Translations under genes and position numbers: made by a program
Notes under the pieces: model-generated
What the model saw: only the letters and a program-made list of their open reading frames with translations
Database searches by the model: none
What the model was told of the DNA's origin: nothing
Assembly (NCBI RefSeq): GCF_010015445.1
Contig: NC_053123.1
Coordinates: 12,725,934 to 12,789,933 of the forward strand
Source of the DNA: Perca fluviatilis
Taxonomy: Eukaryota; Chordata; Actinopteri; Perciformes; Percidae
Direction of reading: 5' to 3'
DNA length: 64,000 nt
Part shown: piece by piece, positions 52,586-64,000 of the stretch
Layout: the number at the start of each line of letters is the position of its first letter
How positions within the stretch are numbered: the first letter of the stretch is position 1

Positions 52586-53316
52586 CCTTTAAACTTGTGG
52601 GACCCCACAAGTATACTGGACTCCCAGTTTTTGGAACCCCCCCACACACACACACACACACACACACATCTGACTATCAATCAAAGAAGCACTTTGTTGG
52701 GCAGCAGAAACCCAAGCTGACTCACATTGTCAAGATGATATTGGCCTTTTTAATAGAAATCAGATACTGGCCAGTCTGTGATATCCACAGCTCCCTCCCT
52801 GACCACAGCTAGTGAAACTTAACTCAACACTCTGTAAAACCTGCCATTAAACCTGCCTCACCCCAAGCTAAAAAGCTACAGAGTTATAGTGTCCCATGAT
52901 GGTCTAAATCAGAAAGTTTATCCGCCCCAGGAAGAGTCACATTGGGCTGAAACCCTTTATAAATCATATTGCGATTGCATTATGTAAAATGAACGCCTTT
53001 TATTAGAAACATTTTCTCAAACTCTTCTCTTCCCACAGTCTATACAGTTCGTTAAAAAGCTAACAGTCAATCTGGCTAACTTTCAACAAGAATAGGTCAC
53101 CAGCAAAACCAATCAATTAACTCTTGTTCATGAGAATTATCCTTTCGTTCTGGCATCATTGGTTAGCGTTACCGTGGGTTAATGTTATGAGGAATGGCGA
53201 GAGCAAGAAAGGCTCTCACTGCCGCCATTAATCAAGGAGTAGGTGGACATTCATCATAGGGTTGCCAAAGAGTCCTGTAAAGAATGGACTGCTCACGCCC
53301 CTTTTTAAAAAAAAAT

Positions 53317-53356
<40 letters not shown>

Positions 53357-53372
53357 AAAAAAAAAAAAAAAA

Positions 53373-53404
<32 letters not shown>
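53317..53404. repeat. Poly-T then poly-A block
   Basis: About 30 T followed directly by about 50 A with a few T interruptions; the halves are inverse copies. It is followed by CA (53438-53484) and C runs (53498-53522). Confidence 0.9.
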
Positions 53405-53408
<4 letters not shown>

Positions 53409-53437
53409 CAATATATATTTTGAGACACAGACAGACA

Positions 53438-53438
53438 G

Positions 53439-53472
<34 letters not shown>

Positions 53473-53522
53473 ACACACACACACCCTCTTTCCTCTCCCC
53501 CCCCCCCCGCCCCCCCCGCCCC
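53438..53522. repeat. (CA)n followed by C-rich run
   Basis: CA to 53484, then a CT-rich link and C runs broken by single G bases (CCCCCCCGCCCC). The minus strand is a G-run array. Confidence 0.9.
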
Positions 53523-56499
53523 TTTAATTATTTTTTCTTTGCTTTTTTTTCCTCTCACCCCCCCTTCAACTTAATCAGCTCCGTCCTTGAATAATGATGA
53601 ACAGCCCCATTTACACACACAGAATGCAGAGAGAAAGAGGAAAAAGGAGAGAGAGAAGCTTTGAGAAAAGATGCATACTCTTTGTTGAATTCATAAGTAG
53701 TGGCAGATGCCATCCCTCCTCCTCTGCTTTCAGCCCATACATTCACTTTGTGAATGCAGCAGAGTCACTCTCTACAAGGCACAGGCTACCGTTTTCCTCT
53801 GCTTGGCTCGCACATCCTCATCCATGTATCTTTATGTATAACAAAATAAAGTGACAACGGACGATGTCCTCATTCAGCTCAGCAAATGCTAGAAGAAGGT
53901 GTTGTTTTCTTATGTGACTGTCACATTACTATAGAAATTCCACGGAAAGCTGAGACGGAAATATACTGTGACTGTAAGTGCAAGGCGCTGTGAATGCGGA
54001 AACTTGCTCTCAGCTCTCCAGGTGTGAAAATCATGCTAGCACTCAAAAGTCAAGATCCTGTTGAACACAACAGTTAATAATTTTCAACCATTTCCTGGTT
54101 GAATGCAACTGAGTGTGTCTTTTCCCTGCAACCAGGTTCAATTTGTCATCTTAAGCTAACTATTGGAAATAATGCACAATTAATGAACACTGCACACTTC
54201 ATATACAGTATGAGGAATTCAGCTTTCATCATACGCTAATAAAGGTAATATTTACAGTATAAATAAAGCATTTTCGCCATCGTTTTCAAATAGCCTGAAT
54301 TTAGAGTTAGCCCCAGCCTCTTGATCCCTCCCACTTTCCCATCAACAACCCAAGGCTTGGAATGGTTGACAGGCAGCTGAAGGGCAGTGCTGTCAGTGAG
54401 GCTAAAGGCTGAAGCGTGGGGGGCCTGGTGGGGCTGCTGAGCCCCAGGACAATGCCATTACAGTGGGGATGAGGACTGCATGAATGACCTGAGGAAATCA
54501 TGGGGCCAGAAGGAATGTTCTCCTGCTGGGCGCACACATGGTATTTCACTCTGCAGCATGGTGATAACCCCCACTCTCCCCAATAACAGCCATGCAGAGC
54601 AGTCCATCATTAAAAAGAAACCTGGTGAAGGGTTCTCATTGCTGGCAGATCCAGAATGTGGCATGATTACATCTTTGTATGCAAACATTTGAAAGCTGCA
54701 CAGAACTCACCATCTTTACAGAATCTGGCAAGCCCATCAAGCATGTAAGTGCACACTTGACCTTGCTCTCTTTTGAAATGGCTGAATTATTTGATATACA
54801 TTGTATACAACTTTTCTTTTTAACATGAAAATTACAACAATTTAAAAATAAACTCCAACAGTATAATACTCAAACGCATACTGGCAGCTAAAATCCTACA
54901 ACAGTATTTGTAGGTGGCCTCCAATTGAGCTCCGTGCAGCCTCATGTGGCCCCATGTTTTAAGCCTCAAAGGAGCCAACAGGAGCATGTTACAACCCCAT
55001 ACAGACAAGTCGATAGTGTCTGTTACATACTCTTCATTGACAACTGCCACAGGTTATTATAGTTCACCGGCTGGGAAGAGTCCTGCTGTCTAAAATCCTT
55101 GAGCCTCAAACCCTCTGTAGGACAGAGTGTAGGAAGGACAGTTCAATAGGCAACAGGTTACGGAGACCATTAGCGGTGTTGTCACTCACAGCCAGGTCAT
55201 GAGTGGCCGTGCTGATACATTTGATCAAAGATAATAACTACACACATCTAGTGTGACCTCATTTGATGAGACAGCTGACACAAATTGAGATGTCAACTTT
55301 TAAGGTGAGGACATGGAAATGAAAAAAAATATATATTTTGCCATACATATAAAGTGTAGCTGTGATACAAGCAATTTAGGATCCGAAGACCTCAGCACCT
55401 TTCATCATTCATTCCATCAGGCTTTCCTGACACTCCTTATTATCAGCCATTGATACAAAGATACCTAGATAATTTAATGAAAAAAAAAGGTTAAACTACA
55501 TTCCTTTTAACCATTTAACTATTTTTTGATTGTTAGACCCATGTTTTGAATTTGGTCATACAATTGTCAATGATTTAATACACTGCTGGACTGACAGAAG
55601 GCTTTGAAGGTATGCAGACATCATATCATAAGGTTTCAGCTTTAATCTCTGGGGTATTTTACCTGAATTATTATTATTATTATTATATTCTGGAATCTAT
55701 CATTTAAATCCATAACTTTTACTACAAGCTGTTTATGATGCTTTCATATTAGCTCCTTATACTATTATATTTCTATATCAATACATTCTAATCTTAAATC
55801 ATTGCATTGCATGTGGGTATACAGACCCAATTTGGTCTGTCTAATTCCTTTCAAAGTCAGTCTGCATAGATAGGCTTAGTTTATACTCATGTTCTGAAAT
55901 ATTGGACAGACTAGCTGTGTCAAAAAACATACTTCATATATGAAAACATCTCACCAGATGTTAAGAATCTAGTGCAATTAACTGAAAGTGATGTGGTATG
56001 CTCCATCTAACTCAACAGGCTTCCTCATCTTTCCCATGCACTGGAAGCATCGGCCGTGCCAGTGAAAGCCTTCTTCTCTTTCCTTATTGTTTTTATACTG
56101 TAGGCCCATAAATAGTCCAGGCAAAATAAATGAGGCCACAGAGACGGTGATGGAGGAGTTTGGGGATAAAGGAATGGAAAGATTAAGGGAGTGATAGATG
56201 GCATCATTATAACACAGCACATCTCACTTAACAGAACTGTTGGCTTTGGAAGTTGCATGTTTTAGCATATGCCAATTCTTGTCTCGCCTTGCTTGAATGT
56301 ACAAACAGACACACACATACAAAGTACACAAAGCTAGCAAAGCTCTTTGATCACCATATTCACACGCACACAGATACGCATGACGTACAAACAGACATAC
56401 ACAGACAAACATACAACAAGCTGGACCAATGAGCTCATGTTAAGCACCACATACTGTATATTTGTAGAAAAAAAAAACCTTCCCAAGCACAACTTGCTC

Positions 56500-56561
56500 A
56501 CACACACACACACACATACACACACACACACACGCACGCACGCACGCACACACACACACGC
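56500..56561. repeat. (CA)n with CGCA units
   Basis: About 62 bp of CA interrupted by three CGCA units near 56533-56546. Confidence 0.95.
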
Positions 56562-56751
56562 AAAAATGCACACATGGACGCCAACATAATTAGCTCAAGC
56601 AGCTATATGTGAAATGAAGATAGCCTTTTCTTTCCCAACCTGGGGACAATTTACTGAGTATCTCAGTTAAGCTGAGCACACTGGTAATTAACACTGAACT
56701 CCAGTCAGTTAGCTGGTTGATAGCAGAACTCTGCATTACTGCATTGTTTTA

Positions 56752-57002
56752 CAGTTTTTTACAATCACTTTGGCGCTAATTTCAGAACCTTGACGTCATT
56801 TTTCAAAACTCACAACCAATAATCAAAATGCACATTTTTGCAACACTTTTTTCAATTGCTTAGATACAATACACATAAACCTAAGATCATTTGTTCATTT
56901 AACAAAGATCATCTGTTCAATATGACACAACTTAACATCATAGTACTACTATTTCAAAAATAAGGGTTCTGAAATTAGCAGCAAAGTGATTGTAAAAAAC
57001 TG
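56752..57002. mobile_element. Tc1/mariner-type MITE
   Basis: 251 bp between TA dinucleotides (56750-56751 and 57003-57004). The inverted ends CAGTTTTTTACAATCACTTT and AAAGTGATTGTAAAAAACTG extend about 40 bp, through TAATTTCAGAACC. No coding capacity. Confidence 0.88.
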
Positions 57003-57614
57003 TAAGTGAAAGACTTTACAGGGCCAATTTTTTGCAAACCAGAATTAGCCATTCTTCACTTCGGCTTCCTTACATTGTCATGGAGAACATAAAATTAATA
57101 TGGAGTGAAAAACTAATTTAAAGAAGATTGCTACACTGAACAACTCTGTAAGAGCCAAACACATCATTCCTATCGGTTCCTCACTTCCTCAAAACTAAAA
57201 GTTTTAAAGTAGTTTGTGGGCCACACATCCCAAATATGTAAATGTTCCTTAACAAGGCATGTGCTCTAGAAATTTCATCAATAATTTTAGCTTCTAAGAC
57301 ATAATGCTGGCAGACAAATACATAATATTACACAATAATTCATAAACATTTACCTCCTAGACTTTGTTGTTTCCCATACTTGTTCAAGGAGTAGATACAA
57401 GAGCAAAAAATAGAGCATTATCTGTCATAATATCAGAATTGTATGACGCTGAAATGTATCTCCAAAATAAGTAAAAAATTAGTGCAGAGTGCAGGCAAAG
57501 ATTGACACACTAGATGAAAGATGTTTGCTTCATAATTAAAAGGTGTGCACTGTAATTAACAGCTTATTTTGCTGATAATAAGATGCAGAGCGTTTTATCA
57601 ACGATCAAGCAGTC

Positions 57615-57618
<4 letters not shown>

Positions 57619-57671
<53 letters not shown>
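57619..57671. repeat. (CT)n microsatellite
   Basis: About 53 bp of CT with a GT interruption at 57659. Confidence 0.96.
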
Positions 57672-57927
57672 GCTCTCTCCCACACTTTCCAACTCACAAC
57701 CCCTAAATTTCTGCATATGTGTTGAGAGTGTCACTCAGCACAGCATTAGCATGGTAAGTACATGCAGATGGCAGCCACAGACAGTAACCTTTCAGGAGCC
57801 ATTTACATGTAAATCGATGGATTAATTGGCTAAAGCTCATTAGAGTTGGGGTCTCATCAATACCGCACACCTCAATTACCCCTGGCTCTGAGCTGTCATC
57901 CCCAACCCGTCCACACACAAACATCGA

Positions 57928-58028
<101 letters not shown>

Positions 58029-58643
58029 ACCAGTGGTGTACATGAGGCCTCTTGATTGGGAACTCAAGATCACCCAGTAACTTATTTTTTAATGTTATTT
58101 CATCATACAGATTTGTAGCCTACTTGTCATAATAAGACTGCTGTCCTGTGTATGTATTTTGAGGTAATTGAAAAAAATAATAATATCAGAGGTGGAGAGA
58201 CTGATATGCAGGCTCAAATTAAAGGCCAGGATCAGCCCCTACACATCAATATAGCTGTTTGCCCCAATAGCAATTCAAAGCCAGTCAGAAACGCAGGGAT
58301 CAGTGCAAAGGGCCTTTGCATTAATCAGTGAGATTTCTGTAACATTCCTTGAGGCTTTGCACTTTGGCATCGCCTCCACGTGCTGAAATTGAACACTTAA
58401 TAGCAAATGACTAGCAGAGCGGAAGAAATGGAAAAATTGGTCGGTTGTATCCCTTGGTGTGGGCCGTGCTACCTTTACCTTGACAAATGCCTTGTGCCAT
58501 CCATTTGAACAGGAAGAGATGAAGGGAAATGAATCGGAGGAGGTGGGAATTCTGTGGATGATGAGTACAGTAATCTTGTTGGACACTGCTGTCTGCCATT
58601 TTTCTCTGCTTGTCTTCACACCACTTCTAACTTTCCATGCTTA

Positions 58644-58744
<101 letters not shown>

Positions 58745-61522
58745 ATGTCTGAGTGAGTGTGTAATTTCTAAGAAAGGTCAGTGCTCATCTCCACAGTATC
58801 CCTCAACCTTTAAAGGTTGAATCCTTTGTCCTGGGTATAAGTGACACTTTCATTCCAGCCTCTTCAAGAGGAGAGACTTAGACAAAGACAGAGAGAGAGG
58901 CCTCTAGTTTGAGAGCAGTAGCATTAAACATTTTTGGCATCGCAAACACTTGTTGACACACAGCGGTGGTGTTGGTAAAGCCAATGCTAAGCGACTAAGA
59001 ATGTGGGGCTAAATGCATTGGCTTGTCCCTGTACCAGCAACAACTCATTCATATCATAAACACAGCTTAACACTAATAACATCATTACTTGATTTCATAC
59101 CTATTATCTTTAACTCCACCATTGAGACACAGCAGTATCCAAACAAAACAAACCACATGTACTTGAGCATTCAGTTCTGGGACAGAAATCTGAGGGGGAA
59201 CACTGGGTTTGTAAAAAAATAGGCATTTAAGTAACAACAGATTTAGAATTCAGGCACAATAATGAGGAAATGTCTCTCTTTTGTACATGCCTTTAATATG
59301 TACATTCGATGTATATATGGAACTTATTTAAACACACTGAAACAGATAAAAAAAAACTTATATGTTTGTTTAGAGAGAAAGGCATGCAACCATGGATAAA
59401 GTTAATGTAGTGTCCATCAGAATTACTTTAGCAATATGATAATAGATTCATATGGATTTATAAAGAAGTGTTTAAAATCAATAATCTATCTGTACATGTA
59501 TAAACAAAAAAAACATACTTTATAAAAATGTGGTCAAGTACATTTTCTTCCTTTGCACTGGATATCGCCAACATATTTATGTCACATTTTGCCCAGTGTT
59601 TCTAAAATCCAGACACATTATATCATCAAAATCTCATGAAAGTTGCATTTTTCTTGATATAACTATTTATTTTTCAAATGCAAAGGAATTGCATTCTTTC
59701 AAGCTTTACTGTGGCCAAGCAACATACATGACTTAAAGGAGCTTGGTTGATAATTAATGGAGAAAGCAGTATATAATAGAGTCAATAGAGTGTTTTCTAG
59801 AAATTGACATTGGGAGATAAAAACTAGTCTATTCAATATGAGTGGTTCTTGATCTAGATTGATATGTTCAAAGAAAGGCATAAAGGCAAACACAGAAGTG
59901 GGAAAAGACACACACATATACACAGCTGCAGACCGTTAAGGTTGTCCGGTGTGGTCTAGCATTGCAGTCTCCATGCTTGGCTGCTCTGGGCATGCTCTGT
60001 TGTGTTTGGCATTCAGAGTGCAGGGACAGCTAAAGGCCTGATTACTGAGGCCTGACGGCTTTTAATCAGCACACACAAACTCATATGCATACACAATAGT
60101 AGTGCATAACTTGCACGACAATAACCCCCTTCTCTCTCACAGATGCAGGCATTCACACATACATACACACATACACTTGCACACACAAGAGGGCATGTCA
60201 TTCCATCTGACACCATTTCTAAGTCAACTGCCGTGGCTGAAGGTAAAATGTCACCACTCTGCTTCTTGCGGGGTGGATAGGGATGGCTAGAGTATGCAAT
60301 AACTGAGTGCAGGGACCTTTTCCTTTATCTCTATCAAATGTGGGAGTAGGAAGAGTCAAGGATGCATGTAGTCTGAGTCTATGGATCATTTCAGAGAGAC
60401 AGGACTTTCTGGGACATCAGTGCTTCCTTTACAGAGGCACAAGCTGAGAAATAAGTTCTCTTGAGGTGGGTTAGTTCATTTTGTGTTCACATAACGGTGT
60501 GTGCGTGTGTGTGTGTTGTAGCATTTCATTTATTTGCAGTTAAACAATGTACAATTCTGCGTAATTCATTGAAAATACATGCTTTTATCCAGTGCCTCCA
60601 AGCCAGCAGAGAGAAATTAAGTTTCTAAAGCTGATGTAGCTGTCCCAATAAGTTTGGCACCGGCCCTCCCAGTTATTTATGCCTTGTGCCTACATCTTTA
60701 CTCCAGAGTTCAATTCATTGAGCACCGTCACTGTGAGTGAAGCCAGCAACCATAAAAAGAAAGGTCACTTCAGCTACTTGTCTCCAGAGCGTCATTTTTC
60801 CAGGCACAAGCTCAAGCTGAGGTCATATTTGATGGTCACAACAAAAATTGACCTGTAACTCAAGGGGCTCAACACGGCCCAATATAGCTGCTGCCACAAA
60901 CGGGTGGTCATATTGTCCCTTTAACCCACAAAATCCAGGTAGCAGGTGGAGGAGTCCCCCTTTTTCCCTGTAGAGAACCATGGCCTCAGCCTCAAAGATG
61001 TTTACCTTCATGATCTTAATTGAACCGCAGCGTCAGATCTGTTGAATATAACAAACAGAAGGGTAGAAAGTGCATCTAAGCCATAGAGTCTCCCAAAGCG
61101 TCTCCTACAGGATACCTCGTAAGCTCAGTCATAGTGTGATTGAAAAGCGTGCAATAGAAATTTGACAAGCTAAGGACCTGTAACTGGACCTAAAAACTCA
61201 AGTGCAGCCTTTCATTCCAATCCTCGAAAATGCAGGATTTCTAAAACTCGTCTCTGACCAGATTCCTTTGATCCATTCCAGTCCTGCTCTGGGTCAAAAA
61301 GAAGAACACTATTGACAGGTAGCCAGTTCACCCCAAGGCTGAGCCAGAGCAAAATGTACATACAGTTTGGAAACTCTGGAAATTGATATCTTATTAATGG
61401 ATAAATGTATACAGGATGACATTTGAATGTACGAGTGGACGATGGAGGATTGGTTAGACTAACATATAGTAATGTAAAGAAGAAGTTAAAGCACATTTCA
61501 GCTTTAGGGCGTGCATGCATAT

Positions 61523-61530
61523 GTGTGTGT

Positions 61531-61589
<59 letters not shown>

Positions 61590-61612
61590 TGGGTGTGTGT
61601 GTGTTTGTGGGT
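61523..61612. repeat. (TG)n microsatellite, compound
   Basis: About 90 bp of TG with TA, TTT and GGG interruptions. It faces the CA tract at 61780-61837. Confidence 0.95.
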
Positions 61613-61778
61613 GTGTGCTAGTGAGAAGCAGTTCCTGCTGTGGTAAGCACTTTGTCTTCCTTTCCTCACCTCTACTCACTTCACGTTTACTAATGACCTG
61701 TATCTATTGACAGACATGTCTCCCACACTTATGTTGTGCACTTATTCTCTCTTTCCCTCCCCCTCTCTCTCTCTCTCA

Positions 61779-61779
<1 letters not shown>

Positions 61780-61837
<58 letters not shown>
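61780..61837. repeat. (CA)n microsatellite
   Basis: About 58 bp of CA, preceded by a CT-rich run. Confidence 0.97.
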
Positions 61838-61838
<1 letters not shown>

Positions 61839-62392
61839 TCCCAGAGGAGCTCTGAAGCCTCACTTCCTGCAGACCTGATTAAGATGGAAGACGCAAACAA
61901 TAAAAACACCAAGGTTACCATAGAAAGGTCAATAACACACAAGCAGACACAGGTACAAGGGAATAAACATACTCAAATAAACAGAAAAAAACAGCAGAGG
62001 GTAAACCATGGATCAGTTGAGTAAGATTAGTTCTCAACCTCTTTTGTTCAAGGTTTGTGAAGATTACTGTGACCTACGACAACAAAAATATACATTAATA
62101 TTTTGTGTATAGAGATTTGCACATCGTAAACACACTAAACCCAAAAGTTACATTTATATCCATGAATCAGTATCAAAATTCGTATAACAATAAAATGGAA
62201 TAAATAAAAAAGGCTGATAAATTATAAAGGATATATAAATAAAGGAAAAAAAAGACAAATATGGTATAATAGGGGCATGAAAAATCGCTCCTCCGATACC
62301 AAGTCAGTACCCCAGTATGTTAAGTTTGTGGATGAGTGCTTGGACTGTGATTGATATGTGTCACATAATTTAGCATTACAGCAAAGTGTTGG

Positions 62393-62845
62393 TAGCCTGA
62401 CAAGCCAGACCCACATCAAGATGTTGGGTCTGGGAACTCACCATTGACGGAGCTCAATCCGAGGGGCGGGATAAACGGTTGTCTTTCAAATTCCCTCTGC
62501 ACGCAACAGGATAGCGCTACAACCAGGCAGAGCAACGAAGAAGGTAGCGAAGCTAGTTGATAGATTCAACTTTTGCCGTATCTGGTCGGCAAAACTCCGA
62601 ACACATCTTCCTTTTTTAAGAATGATTTCTGTGCCGTTCTTTGTTCTTTTCTCAAAGAAAAGCTTAACTCCAAGTCTTCCAGAAGACCGATGTTCCCAGC
62701 AGCAGCAGCAGCCATAAGCCCGCCCACCGACTCTATACACGATGTGATTGGCCTGACCAGAGTTTGTTTTTTCCAGCTCGCAAGCCAACCCCCTGGCTGC
62801 CAATTAAATTTGCTGCCACTAGGGTGCGTCTAGATTTCTAGGCTA
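62393..62845. mobile_element. Probable TIR element, unidentified
   Basis: Left end TAGCCTGACAAGCCAGAC and right end GTCTAGATTTCTAGGCTA are imperfect inverse copies (TAGCCT identical, then partial agreement). The inside has above-average GC and CpG. No clear target duplication, so the call is tentative. Confidence 0.45.
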
Positions 62846-64000
62846 AACTGTTGGTGCTGTCAACGCATAAAATGACTAGATCAAAAAATCTCCCAAAACA
62901 CTGTGAATGTGAGTACTTGGACAGATGAGTGCATCCGTTTGCAATGTGTCACTACATCAATAGTAACTGGCTAAGGCCTCAGTGCAGAATTACCACTAGC
63001 CTTCCATGCTGTGCTCTTGCTCTAAAAAGTGTTAAAACAGACATTGCTTTTCTTTGCTTGGCTGTCATTAAAGAGTGCAGTGTGTGTTGAAACAGAAAGG
63101 TTGTTACGCTGACATCTGTGATGTGGCAGCACAGCGAGAAAGCTGTTGGAAGACAGACATTTATGCGGTGACGCTTGGGTTCTTCAAACTGAAATGACAC
63201 TGGGAGTCATCTCTTCACTGAACACATCGCAGCTGTACAATGAGATGTTGCTTCTGACAACTACTCGTAGTGTCACTATACATGCCTACAGGACGTGTTT
63301 AGATAAGTGAGACACTTGACAGCCGCAGCCCCTAGATGTGTCTGAGGTTGAAGCCGAGGGCATCTTCAGCACCAAGGACAGCAGACATCACACACAATAG
63401 ATCTACAGTAAAATGCTTGTTTTATTCATGAGTTAGATACAGAATGTCATATAGGCTTACATTGAGTATAGTGGTAGTGGTAGTATTATGATTAGGCTTT
63501 TTGACAAGCTATGGCTGACAGGCCTCTAATTTAGCTTTTGTGCAGTCATTTAAACTCCATCCTCTGCTGAAGGTGGACATCAAAGCAATGGACATAATAA
63601 ATTATGCAGTTGTGAAGTGAAACACTGATAGTAGTAGAAAGTGGTAATAGAAAGTGAGAAGAAAAAATTGTTAGGTAAAATGCAAATGACCTGCTGCTTA
63701 TGCTGTAGACCAGACATATAATGTTTTTATAATCACTTATTCAAAAGCAGTTTTGTAATACTTCATGTTTTAATCTGTTTTTATGCAAAATAGACATAAA
63801 ACTGTGGGGGAATGCTTCAGTGAAGACTTAAAATCACTATTGCATTAAATAGTGAAAAAGAAAGGCCAAATATTTATTGACTATTGTAAATGCCACTGAT
63901 GGTTATTTCATTTTGTGACCTGTGCGTCTTCATATTGTGGTGGAAAATCTTTTTATCAGTCAACTTACTGGAACAACTGAGAGAACTCCACTCAGGAAAA

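Noticed and set aside
58275..58619. 114-codon minus-strand frame
   Set aside because: Not recognised, no splice-site context, and ordinary intron composition.
60823..61011. 62-codon minus-strand frame starting MKVNIFEAEAMVLYREKG
   Set aside because: Considered as a small exon or processed pseudogene, but no family was recognised and no flanking match was seen.
61212..61679. 155-codon minus-strand frame
   Set aside because: The middle is a Thr-His repeat from a TG/CA array; the ends have no resemblance to a known protein.
62486..62803. 105-codon minus-strand frame
   Set aside because: Lies inside a probable TIR element at 62393-62845, with a CAG-run-derived cysteine stretch.

Overview
The window looks like nuclear DNA of a ray-finned fish, probably a percomorph. 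The reasons are compact vertebrate-style introns, very dense (CA)n/(TG)n microsatellites, a Tc1-like transposon of the type widespread in fish, BED-domain hAT remnants, and tRNA-derived SINE-like pieces. This placement is inferred from element types and was not tested by alignment.

The only cellular gene I can support is an Eph receptor tyrosine kinase on the minus strand, best matching EPHA3 (epha3). Twelve consecutive coding exons lie between 38334 and 3436. They total 1,903 nt (about 634 codons). All have AG/GT splice sites and every phase joins cleanly. By analogy with the human gene they are exons 4 to 15: the cysteine-rich EGF-like region, two fibronectin type III domains, the membrane span, the juxtamembrane tyrosines, and almost all of the kinase domain. 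The signal peptide and ligand-binding exons are not seen in the 25.7 kb upstream of exon 4, and the SAM/C-terminal exons are not seen in the 3.4 kb downstream of exon 15. Both ends of the gene therefore lie outside the window.

The rest is intron sequence. 1-3435: partial intron 15 with a CpG-rich terminal-inverted-repeat (TIR) element. 3630-4929: a SINE-like piece, then a TIR element with a second SINE-like insert. 7630-11413: a nearly full-length Tc1 copy with a twice-frameshifted transposase. 11476-15264: (CA)n, (TG)n and (TA)n tracts. 19821-21882: a hAT deletion derivative with an exact 8-bp target-site duplication (TSD). 21948-22507: a short intron with opposed TG and CA repeats. 23103-30149: a second hAT derivative and a TTAA-flanked MITE. 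38335-64000: intron 3, with a second MITE copy in the opposite orientation, a mariner-type MITE, telomere-like repeats, and many microsatellites, but no exon I can support.

I found no new gene system. The points worth a second look are some unusual residues in the receptor, the structure of intron 8, and the transposon remnants with clean target-site duplications.
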